From NCBI RefSeq assembly GCF_004684205.1, contig NZ_SRIO01000009.1:1-64000 (forward strand): 64,000 nt of DNA. Reading direction: 5' to 3'. This document shows, piece by piece, positions 7,701 to 15,844 of the stretch (position 1 is its first letter; every line of letters starts with the position of its first letter). The notes beneath the pieces were generated by a model, which worked only from the letters and a program-made list of their open reading frames with translations, did no database searches and had not been told where the DNA came from. Source of the DNA: Candidatus Macondimonas diazotrophica. Lineage in GTDB: Bacteria; Pseudomonadota; Gammaproteobacteria; UBA5335. Position numbers and translations under genes: made by a program.

Positions 7701-8096
7701 TCAATGCAGCTGGCTGGGGACGGCCAATGTGAACACCGGAATTTCGGCCTCGAAGTGGGTCCCGTCCTCGGCGACCATCTGGTAGCTGCCTCGCATCGAG
7801 CCGACCGGCGTCTCGAGCATCGCGCCGCTGCTGTAGGTATAGGTGGCGCCCGGCTCCAGAGTCGGCTGTTCGCCCACCACGCCTTCGCCGCGCACTTCCT
7901 GCACATGGCCTTCGCCATCGGTGATGACCCAATGCCGGGAGAGCAGGCGTGCGGTCACGGTGCCGAGATTGCGCAAGGTCACGGTGTAGGAGAACACGAA
8001 GCGGGCTGTCGCGGAATCCGATTCCAACGGCAAGTATTCGCTGAGGACCGAGACATCGATCCGATATGTGCTGGATTCTTCAGTCATGTGCGTCAT
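7701..8096 (-). CDS. apaG: ApaG domain protein
   Basis: 131 residues of a single immunoglobulin-like DUF525/ApaG domain; recognisable segments are FVFSYTVTLRNLG, SRHWVITDGEGHVQEVRGEG, VVGEQPTLEPG and YTYSSGAMLETPVGSMRGSY. The biochemical role is unsettled; it always sits beside apaH and rsmA. An internal ATG three codons in (8087) is an alternative start. 70 bases separate it from the rsmA stop, the largest gap in this operon. Confidence 0.93.
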   Translation of the reverse strand: MTHMTEESSTYRIDVSVLSEYLPLESDSATARFVFSYTVTLRNLGTVTARLLSRHWVITDGEGHVQEVRGEGVVGEQPTLEPGATYTYSSGAMLETPVGSMRGSYQMVAEDGTHFEAEIPVFTLAVPSQLH

Positions 8097-8166
8097 CTGG
8101 GGAGAGAGGGAAGACGATTGGATTTCAATCCGGCCGGTGTCCGCGCAGCGGGGCGCCGCATCGGCA

Positions 8167-8964
8167 TCATGGTATCACTGCCCCAAGCGACAACAGATGA
8201 CTGGCGAGCGCGGCGTATTGAGGCGGCGCGATCTGTTCCGCCCGAGCCGTTGGATCGAGCCCGACCGCGCGGATGTCTGCTTCGCCGGCCAAACCCTTGA
8301 GTGCGTTGCGCAGCGTCTTGCGCCGCTGACCGAAGGCGGCGCTCACGAGCCGGGCGTAAAGCGCCTTGTCCGGCAGCGGAAACGGCGGCCGCGCATGCGG
8401 CACCAGACGCACGAAGGCCGATTCCACCTGGGGCGCCGGCGTGAAGCAGCCCGGCGCGATGTGAAACAGCGGGAACACCTCGACCTGCGCCGCCAGCATC
8501 ACCGTCAGACGGCCGTAATCGCCGCCGCCGGGCGCCGCCGCCATGCGCTCGACCACCTCGCGCTGCAGCATGAAATGCATGTCCTGGATGACCTCGATCT
8601 GGTCCAGCAGATGGAAGATCAAGGGCGTCGAAATGTTGTAGGGCAGATTGCCGACCACCCGCAGGGATTGCTTCCGTTCGCGCGCCAGCGGGCGAAAATC
8701 GAAGCGCAGCACGTCGGCTTCGTGCACAGTGAGTCCGTCCAGACCGGTGTCCGGATCGCGCAGCAGCGCAATGAGATCGCGATCGATCTCGACCGCATCG
8801 AGTTGGCCGCACGCCGCCAGCAGGGGTCGGGTGATCGCAGCGCGGCCCGGGCCGATTTCCACCACCGCCTCGCCCGGCCGCGGCGCAACGGTCTGGACGA
8901 TGCGGCGGATGATGCCCTGATCGTGCAGGAAATTCTGGCCGAAGCGCTTGCGGGCGACGATCAC
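8167..8964 (-). CDS. rsmA: 16S rRNA dimethyladenosine transferase
   Basis: Dimethylates two adjacent adenines near the 3' end of 16S rRNA during 30S maturation. 265 residues. Motifs: RKRFGQNFLHDQGIIRRIV at the N-terminus, SAM loop VVEIGPGRAAITRPLL, acidic DAVEIDRDL, and the catalytic NLPYNIS around residue 105. The start is GTG, and its bases overlap the pdxA stop (GTGA), so translation is coupled to pdxA. Order pdxA-rsmA-apaG-apaH matches the enterobacterial operon. Confidence 0.95.
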   Translation of the reverse strand: MIVARKRFGQNFLHDQGIIRRIVQTVAPRPGEAVVEIGPGRAAITRPLLAACGQLDAVEIDRDLIALLRDPDTGLDGLTVHEADVLRFDFRPLARERKQSLRVVGNLPYNISTPLIFHLLDQIEVIQDMHFMLQREVVERMAAAPGGGDYGRLTVMLAAQVEVFPLFHIAPGCFTPAPQVESAFVRLVPHARPPFPLPDKALYARLVSAAFGQRRKTLRNALKGLAGEADIRAVGLDPTARAEQIAPPQYAALASHLLSLGAVIP

Positions 8965-9944
8965 GAGGCGGCCACCAGGCGCAGCGCTTCATGCACTGCG
9001 GCGCGAAAGCTGCCGACATCGGCGCCGCCGCGACCGGCCAAATCGAAGGCCGTCCCATGATCCACCGAAGTACGCACGATGGGCAGGCCCAGGGTGACGT
9101 TCACGGCTTGTCCGAAGCCTTGCGCCTTGAGCACCGGCAGGCCTTGATCGTGATACATCGCCAGCACCACGTCGGCCTGCGCCAGTCGCTCCGGTGTGAA
9201 GGCCGTATCGGCCGGCAGCGGACCGATCACACAGAGCCCCTCGGCGTGCAGGGATGCCACCACCGGCTCGATGATGCGCTGTTCCTCGTCCCCCAGATGC
9301 CCGCCTTCGCCGGCATGGGGATTGAGTCCGCACACCAGAATGCGCGGCGTGGACAGGCCGTAGCGGCGGCGCAAATCCCGATCCAGCACGGTCATCACAC
9401 GGCGCAGGTGCTCGGCGTTCAGCGCATCGGGAACGGCCCGCAACGGCAGATGGGTGGTTGCCAACGCGACGCGCAGCCCGGGCGCCACCAGCATCATCAC
9501 CGGCAAGGCGCCGCCGGTGCGTTCGGAAAGCCACTCGGTGTGGCCGCTGAAGGCGATGCCGGCTTCGTTGATCAATCCCTTGTGAACCGGACCGGTGACC
9601 AAGGCCTGGAAACGGCCCGCCAGAGCGCCATCGGTGGCGCGTTCCAAGGTCGTGAGCACGTGGTGCGCCTGAGCCGGGTCGCCCTGGCCACAGCGGACTG
9701 GGGCGCTGAGGGGCACCGCATCGACCGTGACCCATCCCGCCACCTGAGGGGCGGGCGGCGCGTCGGCATCGAACCGGCGCACCGCCACGGGCAGGCCGAG
9801 CCGGCGCGCACGCGCCTCGAGCAGATCGGGATCGCTCACCACCACGAGCTCGGCCGGAAACGGCTCCTGAACCAGCTGCACCACGAGATCCGGGCCGATG
9901 CCGGCCGGTTCACCGGGCGTCAGGGCCAGACGGGGCACGGACAT
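8961..9944 (-). CDS. pdxA: 4-hydroxythreonine-4-phosphate dehydrogenase
   Basis: NAD-dependent step of DXP-dependent pyridoxal phosphate synthesis. 327 residues, opening with the PdxA signature LALTPGEPAGIGPDLV. Metal-binding histidines lie in FSGHTEWLSERTG, GLNPHAGEGGHLG and MYHDQGLPVLKAQGF. It follows surA by 6 bases and overlaps rsmA, all on the minus strand. The start MSVPRL is the first ATG after the surA stop. Confidence 0.95.
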   Translation of the reverse strand: MSVPRLALTPGEPAGIGPDLVVQLVQEPFPAELVVVSDPDLLEARARRLGLPVAVRRFDADAPPAPQVAGWVTVDAVPLSAPVRCGQGDPAQAHHVLTTLERATDGALAGRFQALVTGPVHKGLINEAGIAFSGHTEWLSERTGGALPVMMLVAPGLRVALATTHLPLRAVPDALNAEHLRRVMTVLDRDLRRRYGLSTPRILVCGLNPHAGEGGHLGDEEQRIIEPVVASLHAEGLCVIGPLPADTAFTPERLAQADVVLAMYHDQGLPVLKAQGFGQAVNVTLGLPIVRTSVDHGTAFDLAGRGGADVGSFRAAVHEALRLVAAS

Positions 9945-9950
9945 GACCGG

Positions 9951-10970
9951 TCAGCTCGCGGGATCGAGGCGAATCTCCACATAGGCTTCTTCGCGCAGCC
10001 GGCGCACCCAGGCGGCAGTCGCTTCCTCCAGCTTGCGCTGGAAGACCAGCTGCCGCGCCTGCTCACGCAGCGCCTCGTCGGTGGCGTCGCGCTGGCGTCG
10101 TTCCAGGACCTGCACCAGATGCCAGCCGAATCGCGAACGGAACGGTTCGCTGACCTGGCCCGGCTCCAATGCATCCATCACCTGCTGGAACTCCGGTACC
10201 GTCGCGCCACGTGGCAACCACCCCAGCTCGCCGCCCTGATCGGCGGTCGGATCTTCGGAATACTGCTTGGCGAGTTCGGCGAAATCAGCCCCGGCAACCA
10301 GCTGGCTCCGCACGTCCGCAAGCGTGGTTCGGATCTTGGCTTCGTCCATCACCACACTGGGTCGCATCAGGATGTGGCGCGCACGGGTCTCGCTCACCAT
10401 CATCTTTTTGTCCTCGGCGCCATTCTCGGTGTCATCAAGACCCTCGAGCGTTTCGAGTTGGTTGGCGATTTCACGGTCGGTCACCACGATCTTGCGCGCG
10501 ATCTCGCGTTGGCGTAGCTGATCGATGCTGATGTCGTCCCGAATGTCTTCGCGCAGCGCCTGATAGCTCAGCCCCTGGGCTTCGACGGCCGCGATGAAAT
10601 CTTCCAGCCGCATGTTGTTGCGCCGCGCGATGCCGGCGATCGCCTGATTGACCGCATCATCCGAGACCTTGATGCCGGTGCGGGTGGCCAGCTGGATCTG
10701 GATTTCCTTCTGGATCATCTGCTCCAGAACCTGGCGCTCGAGTACATCGTCGGGCGGCAGTCGGCCGTTGGCCTGGCCAGCGGCACGGGCGCGGATTTCG
10801 CGAATCTGATTGTCGAGTTCGCTGCGCAGAACCACACCGTCGTTGACCACAGCCACCACACGGTCCAACTCAGCCGCCATCAGCGGCAGGGACCACGCCA
10901 GCAGCAGCATGCCGAATATCCAGATCGCCGACCCTTGGTTCCGGGTCCTGTCATGGCATTGTTTCATCAC
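9951..10970 (-). CDS. surA: SurA-type periplasmic chaperone/prolyl isomerase with a single parvulin domain
   Basis: Periplasmic chaperone escorting outer-membrane proteins to BAM. 339 residues. A signal peptide (IFGMLLLAWSLPLMAAELD) precedes the SurA N-terminal domain (LDRVVAVVNDGVVLRSELDNQI, LERQVLEQMIQKEIQIQLA). Only one parvulin domain follows (ARHILMRPSVVMDEAKIRTT, FAELAKQYSEDPTADQGGEL, WHLVQVLERR), where E. coli SurA (428 residues) has two; the retained one resembles the second, active domain. The C-terminal helix and strand (FQRKLEEATAAWVRRLREEA) are present. The start lies 20 bases inside the end of lptD. Confidence 0.9.
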   Translation of the reverse strand: MMKQCHDRTRNQGSAIWIFGMLLLAWSLPLMAAELDRVVAVVNDGVVLRSELDNQIREIRARAAGQANGRLPPDDVLERQVLEQMIQKEIQIQLATRTGIKVSDDAVNQAIAGIARRNNMRLEDFIAAVEAQGLSYQALREDIRDDISIDQLRQREIARKIVVTDREIANQLETLEGLDDTENGAEDKKMMVSETRARHILMRPSVVMDEAKIRTTLADVRSQLVAGADFAELAKQYSEDPTADQGGELGWLPRGATVPEFQQVMDALEPGQVSEPFRSRFGWHLVQVLERRQRDATDEALREQARQLVFQRKLEEATAAWVRRLREEAYVEIRLDPAS

Positions 10971-13203
10971 CCACCATCGCTCGGTTCAAAAAACTTTGGA
11001 TCCCATCACCGAGCCGCCCCAATCCGGTCAGCTCCAGCTGCAAATAGATCCCCTGGTCAACTTCGTCGAGATTGCGCACATACCGCCGACCAGCGACCTG
11101 CACCGCCCAGCAACAGCTGCGATATTCGATTCCCAGCAGCGATTCCAGATCCTGATCGTCGCGCAGGGAATAATTCCAACGTCCGACGGCAGCCAGCTCG
11201 GGCGTCACCGGCCAGCTGCCCATCAGATCGACTTGTTCGAGTGGCTCCCCCAGATCACGGCGCAACCGATAGGCCACGCCAATCAGTTTGCGGGGTTCCG
11301 GCTGGTAACGCACTTCGGCAACTTGCTGAATCGCCGTCTGTTCATCGTCGTCCCATTCTATCTGAAAGCGGGCGCGGGTGTCGGCGCCCAAATAGGCCGC
11401 GGCCTCGGCCAGATTGGTGGAATCGCCGATTTCTGCGCCCTCCTCGTCGGGCAGGAGCGGGTCCGAAGGGGTGAAGCGGTTGATGCGCCCGAGCGTGGCC
11501 TCGACGACCGGAGCGCCGGTCTCGCCATCCCGCAAGGCGGAACTGACGGCCGTTGTCACCTGGTTGGCGCTCCCCTGACGATCGGCGCCGACATAGCGAT
11601 TGGTGTCGAACAGGCGCAGGAAGTCGAATTCCGGCAGGCGCGTATCGAACACCGGGAGCTCGCTCTGATCCCGTTCGGGCACATAGAGATAGAACAGCCG
11701 CGGCTCCAGCGTCTGCAGGAACGGCCGAGTCGCCCAATCCACGTCCCGTTCGAAGCGAAGACCGGTGTCGAGCGACACGATCGGCTGGCCGCGTGAGGGG
11801 TTCTGCTCGCCATCGATGGCCACCGGGTCGATCAGGCTGTACTGGGTCTGGCGGTAAGCGAGGCGCGGCCTGGCAAAATATCCACCCCGATCCCAAGCGG
11901 CGCCCACGCCGAGCTCGGCATCCAGACGCTCACCCTGGCGATTGCCATCGCGGCCGAATCGCACCGCTTCGGCGCGCAGGTCGTAGACCAGCGGTCCGGC
12001 CAGGGCCTGCGGATTCCGGGTCCGGGCCATGACCTGCGGCAAGCGCTGGTAGGGTTCGGGTTCGCCGCGGCGACGCGGATCGACCAGCTGAAAATCCTGG
12101 GCGCGGAAAAACAGATCCCACTGCGGCCCGCCATAGCCCAGGGCCGCCTGCCGCTGCAAATAGCGCGAGCTGGAACGGTTCAGGGTGGTGCTGAGATCTT
12201 CGAAGTAATCGATGTCGCTGACCGAGCTGTAGTCAATCTTTGCCTGCCAGTCCGGCGCTGGCTTGGCCTGGTGCCGATAGGACCATAGCGTCCGGTCCTC
12301 GCCCAGAATCTGATCATTGGGAAGATATTCGTTGTAGAGCACGCCCTGACCCAGCGCACCGAGATAGCGATACTCGCTTTGCAGCTGCAAGCCGCGCTTG
12401 CTCATGAGCCGCGGCGTGAAGGTGGCATCGCGTTCCGGCGCGATATTCCAGTAATACGGCACCGACAAATCCAGACCGCGGTCGTTGGAACTCCCCATCC
12501 GGGGCGCCAGAAAACCACTCATACGCTCATCCGTGATCGGAAAGGCGAGCCATGGCGTGTAGATCAGCGGTATGCCCTTGAACACCACCTGAGCATTGCG
12601 GGCAGTGCCCTGACCGGAATCGAAATCCAGCTGGACATCCTGGGCTCGCAGGTACCAGTCGCCATCGCCCTGATCGGCCGGACAGGTGGTGAAGCGGACC
12701 TCGCGCAGCCGCGACGGTCCATCCTCGGCCGTCTGGACGGTGCTGGCGGTACCTCGGCCGACGCGCTTGCGCAGATAGAACCGCGCGTCTTCGAAACGGC
12801 CTTCGCCCCGTTCGGCGGCCACTCGACCCACCTGCGCCTGCAGATCCAGAGCATCACTCAGCACGGTCAGCCCGGACTCACCCGCCAGAACCGATCGCGA
12901 TCCGTCGTAGCGCAGTTCCGGCGCCAGCAGCGTCGTGCTCCCGCGCCGCACCACCACGCTGCCCCGCATCATACTCAGCCCTTCCTCAGCCACCGAGGCC
13001 CGGTCCGCGTCGATGAAGACGCGCGAATCCCTGGGATTCCCGCCAGGATACTGCTGACGCAACGACTCCAGGGGATTGACCGGACCGCAGGCGGTCTGGA
13101 CGTCGGCAGCCTCGCCGAACGCCGGTTGCGCGGCCACGCCGAGCAGCGCTGTCAATGATCCAGCCGCCCGCCACTGACGAGCCCTGTTTTTTTTCGCTAC
13201 CAT
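10951..13203 (-). CDS. lptD: LPS-assembly protein LptD
   Basis: Outer-membrane beta-barrel that inserts lipopolysaccharide with LptE. 750 residues: N-terminal signal region (SLTALLGVAAQPAFGEA), OstA-like jellyroll (~55-215, with FIDADRASVAEEGLSMMRG), then the barrel from about KGIPLIYTPWLAFPITDERM. Cysteines match the disulfide set of E. coli LptD: one near residue 39 (TACGP), one in TTCPADQ, and a CC pair in EYRSCCWAVQVAGRRYV near the C-terminus. It heads the minus-strand operon running to apaH and perhaps glpK, and diverges from amgK across 102 bases. Confidence 0.95.
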   Translation of the reverse strand: MVAKKNRARQWRAAGSLTALLGVAAQPAFGEAADVQTACGPVNPLESLRQQYPGGNPRDSRVFIDADRASVAEEGLSMMRGSVVVRRGSTTLLAPELRYDGSRSVLAGESGLTVLSDALDLQAQVGRVAAERGEGRFEDARFYLRKRVGRGTASTVQTAEDGPSRLREVRFTTCPADQGDGDWYLRAQDVQLDFDSGQGTARNAQVVFKGIPLIYTPWLAFPITDERMSGFLAPRMGSSNDRGLDLSVPYYWNIAPERDATFTPRLMSKRGLQLQSEYRYLGALGQGVLYNEYLPNDQILGEDRTLWSYRHQAKPAPDWQAKIDYSSVSDIDYFEDLSTTLNRSSSRYLQRQAALGYGGPQWDLFFRAQDFQLVDPRRRGEPEPYQRLPQVMARTRNPQALAGPLVYDLRAEAVRFGRDGNRQGERLDAELGVGAAWDRGGYFARPRLAYRQTQYSLIDPVAIDGEQNPSRGQPIVSLDTGLRFERDVDWATRPFLQTLEPRLFYLYVPERDQSELPVFDTRLPEFDFLRLFDTNRYVGADRQGSANQVTTAVSSALRDGETGAPVVEATLGRINRFTPSDPLLPDEEGAEIGDSTNLAEAAAYLGADTRARFQIEWDDDEQTAIQQVAEVRYQPEPRKLIGVAYRLRRDLGEPLEQVDLMGSWPVTPELAAVGRWNYSLRDDQDLESLLGIEYRSCCWAVQVAGRRYVRNLDEVDQGIYLQLELTGLGRLGDGIQSFLNRAMVGDETMP

Positions 13204-13234
13204 CGTCGGATCCGCAATTTAAGAGCCCCAAGGG

Positions 13235-13269
13235 CCTTCCCTGGGAAGGGCGCCCGTCGAACGGCGCCC
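13235..13269. promoter_or_regulatory. Two adjacent hairpins in the lptD-amgK divergent region
   Basis: CCTTCCC-T-GGGAAGG (13235-13249) directly abuts and partly overlaps a second stem GGGCGC/GCGCCC (13248-13253 with 13264-13269) extended by CGT/ACG around a CGA loop. Together they fill a third of the 102-base space between divergent lptD and amgK and would lie in one or both 5' leaders. They could be regulatory leader structures or paired binding sites; no known operator is recognised. Confidence 0.45.
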
Positions 13270-13305
13270 AGCATATCAATTCTCGGCTTTCACGGAGAAC
13301 CGACG

Positions 13306-14301
13306 ATGCCCGCCCCCTCTGGCGCGCACGATGTTGAGCTGTACCAATGGGCTTGCCACCACGCGGGCGCAGAGCCGACGCGCTGGCAGACCGTTCCCGG
13401 CGATGCCGGCATGCGCCGCTATCATCGACTGCACTTCGATACCCAGACCCGCGTGCTGATGGACGCGCGCGCCGAACCGGGGAGTTGCGCGCCTTTCGCG
13501 CATGTCGCCGCCTTGCTGCGCGCATCAGGTGTCCGGGTACCGGCGGTGCTGGCCTGGGAATCCGCACGCGGCTGGATGCTGCTCGAGGATCTGGGTGAAC
13601 AGTCCTATCTCGATGCGCTGCGCACCGAATCGGCCGATCCGCTGATCCGCGCTGCTCTGGATACCCTGATCCGCTGGCAGGCGGATAGCCGTCCCGGCGT
13701 GCTGCCGACATATGACCGCGCCCGGCTGACCGCTGAACTGGCGCTGTTTCCGGACTGGTATGTGACGCACCATCTCGGCCGGACGCTGACCCCCGGGCAA
13801 CAAAAGCAGTGGGACGACTTGGCCTGCATGCTGGTCGAGGCCGCACTGGCACAGCCCCGGGTATTCGTTCATCGGGACTTCATGGTCCGCAATCTTTTGG
13901 TCACCAGACCCGGGCCGGGCGTAATCGATTTTCAGGATGCCGTGGAAGGTCCGGTGACCTACGATGTGGCGTCGTTGCTGCGTGATGCCTTCGTCAGTTG
14001 GCCGGAATCGCAAACGCAGGAATGGGCGCTGTCGTACTGGGCGCAGGCCCGGAAGGCTGGCGTCCCGGTCCCCGCCGACCCTGCCGAATTTCTGCGCGAT
14101 TTGGACTGGATGGGCACGCAGCGTCATTTGAAGGTGCTGGGCATCTTCGCGCGCCTTTGCCATCGCGACGGCAAGCCGCGCTATCTGGCCGAAGCGCCGC
14201 GTTTTCTGGCCTACCTCGATGCCGCCGTCGCCCGCCAGCCCGCGCTGTCGCCCCTGGGTGAACTGCTGACCGAACTGCACATGGACGGTGGCCCGGCGTG
14301 A
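13306..14301 (+). CDS. amgK: N-acetylmuramate/N-acetylglucosamine anomeric kinase
   Basis: Phosphorylates the anomeric position of MurNAc/GlcNAc in peptidoglycan recycling that bypasses de novo UDP-MurNAc synthesis. 331 residues of an aminoglycoside phosphotransferase fold: ATP-region WMLLEDLGEQSYLD, catalytic loop FVHRDFMVRNLLV, and metal Asp in VIDFQDAVEGPVTYD. It follows an AGAACCGACG leader and overlaps murU by four bases (GTGA), the conserved amgK-murU pair found in Pseudomonas and many non-enteric gammaproteobacteria. The pathway confers intrinsic fosfomycin tolerance in species where it has been studied. Confidence 0.92.
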   Translation: MPAPSGAHDVELYQWACHHAGAEPTRWQTVPGDAGMRRYHRLHFDTQTRVLMDARAEPGSCAPFAHVAALLRASGVRVPAVLAWESARGWMLLEDLGEQSYLDALRTESADPLIRAALDTLIRWQADSRPGVLPTYDRARLTAELALFPDWYVTHHLGRTLTPGQQKQWDDLACMLVEAALAQPRVFVHRDFMVRNLLVTRPGPGVIDFQDAVEGPVTYDVASLLRDAFVSWPESQTQEWALSYWAQARKAGVPVPADPAEFLRDLDWMGTQRHLKVLGIFARLCHRDGKPRYLAEAPRFLAYLDAAVARQPALSPLGELLTELHMDGGPA

Positions 14302-14975
14302 AACTCATGATCCTGGCGGCCGGCCGCGGCACGCGCATGCGTCACCTAACCGATCAGCTGCCCAAGCCCATGCTGCCGGTGGGAGGCAAGCCGCTCTTGT
14401 TCCACCATCTGGAGCGCGCGGCGCAGGCAGGGCTGAGCGAGGTGGTGATCAATCTGGCCTATCGTGGCGAGGCGATCCGCGCCGCCGTCGGCGATGGCAG
14501 GGCATTCGGCCTTGAAGTGCGCTATTCCGACGAAGGTCTCCACGCGCTGGAAACCGGTGGCGGCATTGCCCGGGCGCTGCCCTTGCTGGGCCCTGGTCCT
14601 TTCACGGTGATCAACGGCGATGTCTGGACCGACTATCCGCTCGGGCAAGACCGGCTGCCCGATGGCGATCTGGCACACCTTGTCCTGGTCGATAATCCGG
14701 CGCACCACCCGGAAGGGGATTTTCAGCTCGACGCGTCGGGCCGTGTGCAGAACGAAGGCGCCGACCGGCTCACCTTCGCGGGAATCGGGATCTACCATCC
14801 CGATCTGTTCGAGGGCGCGCCCAGCGGGGCCTTTGCACTGGCGAGTCTGCTGCGGCCGGCAATGGCAGCGGGGCACGTCAGCGGCACCCGCCACACCGGG
14901 GCCTGGGTCGATGTGGGAACACCCGAACGACTCGCCGCGCTGGACCGGGCGCTCAAGGATCCAAAGCGCTGTTGA
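14298..14975 (+). CDS. murU: N-acetylmuramate-1-phosphate uridylyltransferase
   Basis: Converts MurNAc-1-phosphate plus UTP to UDP-MurNAc, completing the AmgK/MurU recycling route. 225 residues with the nucleotidyltransferase signature at the N-terminus (LAAGRGTRMRHLTDQLPKPM), sugar-binding ETGGGIARALP and metal Asp in VINGDVWTDYPL. The start is a GTG overlapping the amgK stop. The 3' end overlaps the convergent nuclease gene by 23 bases, so the two transcripts are antisense there. Confidence 0.92.
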   Translation: MKLMILAAGRGTRMRHLTDQLPKPMLPVGGKPLLFHHLERAAQAGLSEVVINLAYRGEAIRAAVGDGRAFGLEVRYSDEGLHALETGGGIARALPLLGPGPFTVINGDVWTDYPLGQDRLPDGDLAHLVLVDNPAHHPEGDFQLDASGRVQNEGADRLTFAGIGIYHPDLFEGAPSGAFALASLLRPAMAAGHVSGTRHTGAWVDVGTPERLAALDRALKDPKRC

Positions 14976-15798
14976 GCAACCCTGCCAGACGCCAGCCGGC
15001 CTGGCGCAACCGGGTCTCGACAAGCCGCTGGGCGGCCGCAATCTCCGAGGCATCGATGACGTCATCGAGCGCTTGGGGATACACCTGATCCTCGGTCAGC
15101 CGGAAACTCTCCATCGCCCAATCCGCCGCATCGCCTTTCGACCACAGCCGGCGCTCATCCATCGCCAGTGCACGCGCCATCCGGAGACTGACGGGCCGCC
15201 AGTCGGCGTCCCAGTGATCGAGCAGCCGATCATCCCAGACCTTGTGCAGACTGATCGGTGCCGGATCGTCACCGTAACGCACCGTCCGCAACGTCCCGCC
15301 GCGATCGCGGGCATGGCTCACATGGAGCGGTTGGTGGACATCCCCGACGAAGTGCCCCAACAGTCTGAGCGCGTCGAGCCGCTCGCGGCGCGAGTGGCGC
15401 GAATCGGCCAGAATGGCCCGTGTCTCTTCGATCGCCCGCACCACGCAGCCCTGACGCGGACAATGGCGATCACGATACCGCGTCGTCCCCGGGGGCAAAT
15501 TCAGGTAGTGCCAGGGGGCGAGAAAGTCGTAGCGAGAATCCCCGCGGATGCGATCCGCCCACGTACAGCTTTCATTGAAGCGCGATGATCCCCGTTCCAC
15601 GCGCAGCAAGCCCTGAACTTCCCGGCGCGCAGCGGGGGTCAGATGCTGCCAGGCGATCTCGCAGATCATCCGGTGGCCCGTGCCGCCCCAGCCCCAGGCC
15701 GGCGACGCGATCAGGCTCAGTCCCAGCCAGAACAAGGCCAAACGCACCCGCCTGCGACAATTTGCCGCATTCGGGTCGCCCAGCCCATTGATTACCAT
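14953..15798 (-). CDS. Secreted S1/P1-type zinc nuclease
   Basis: Zn-dependent single-strand nuclease/3'-nucleotidase exported to the periplasm or outside. 281 residues from ATG 15798; a hydrophobic signal segment (LALFWLGLSLIASPAWG) ends just before WGGTGHRM, so the mature N-terminal Trp and the following His can bind zinc as in P1 nuclease. Further ligands are visible in CTWADRIR, LAPWHYLNLP, LLGHFVGDVHQPLHV and SLHKVWDDRLLDHW. An alternative ATG at 15846 overlaps the PepSY gene's start on the other strand. It may scavenge nucleotides or phosphate. Confidence 0.9.
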   Translation of the reverse strand: MVINGLGDPNAANCRRRVRLALFWLGLSLIASPAWGWGGTGHRMICEIAWQHLTPAARREVQGLLRVERGSSRFNESCTWADRIRGDSRYDFLAPWHYLNLPPGTTRYRDRHCPRQGCVVRAIEETRAILADSRHSRRERLDALRLLGHFVGDVHQPLHVSHARDRGGTLRTVRYGDDPAPISLHKVWDDRLLDHWDADWRPVSLRMARALAMDERRLWSKGDAADWAMESFRLTEDQVYPQALDDVIDASEIAAAQRLVETRLRQAGWRLAGLLNSALDP

Positions 15799-15844
15799 CA
15801 CCCGTTTGCACACGCCCCGAATCCATTCCAAAGGCACACCCAAC

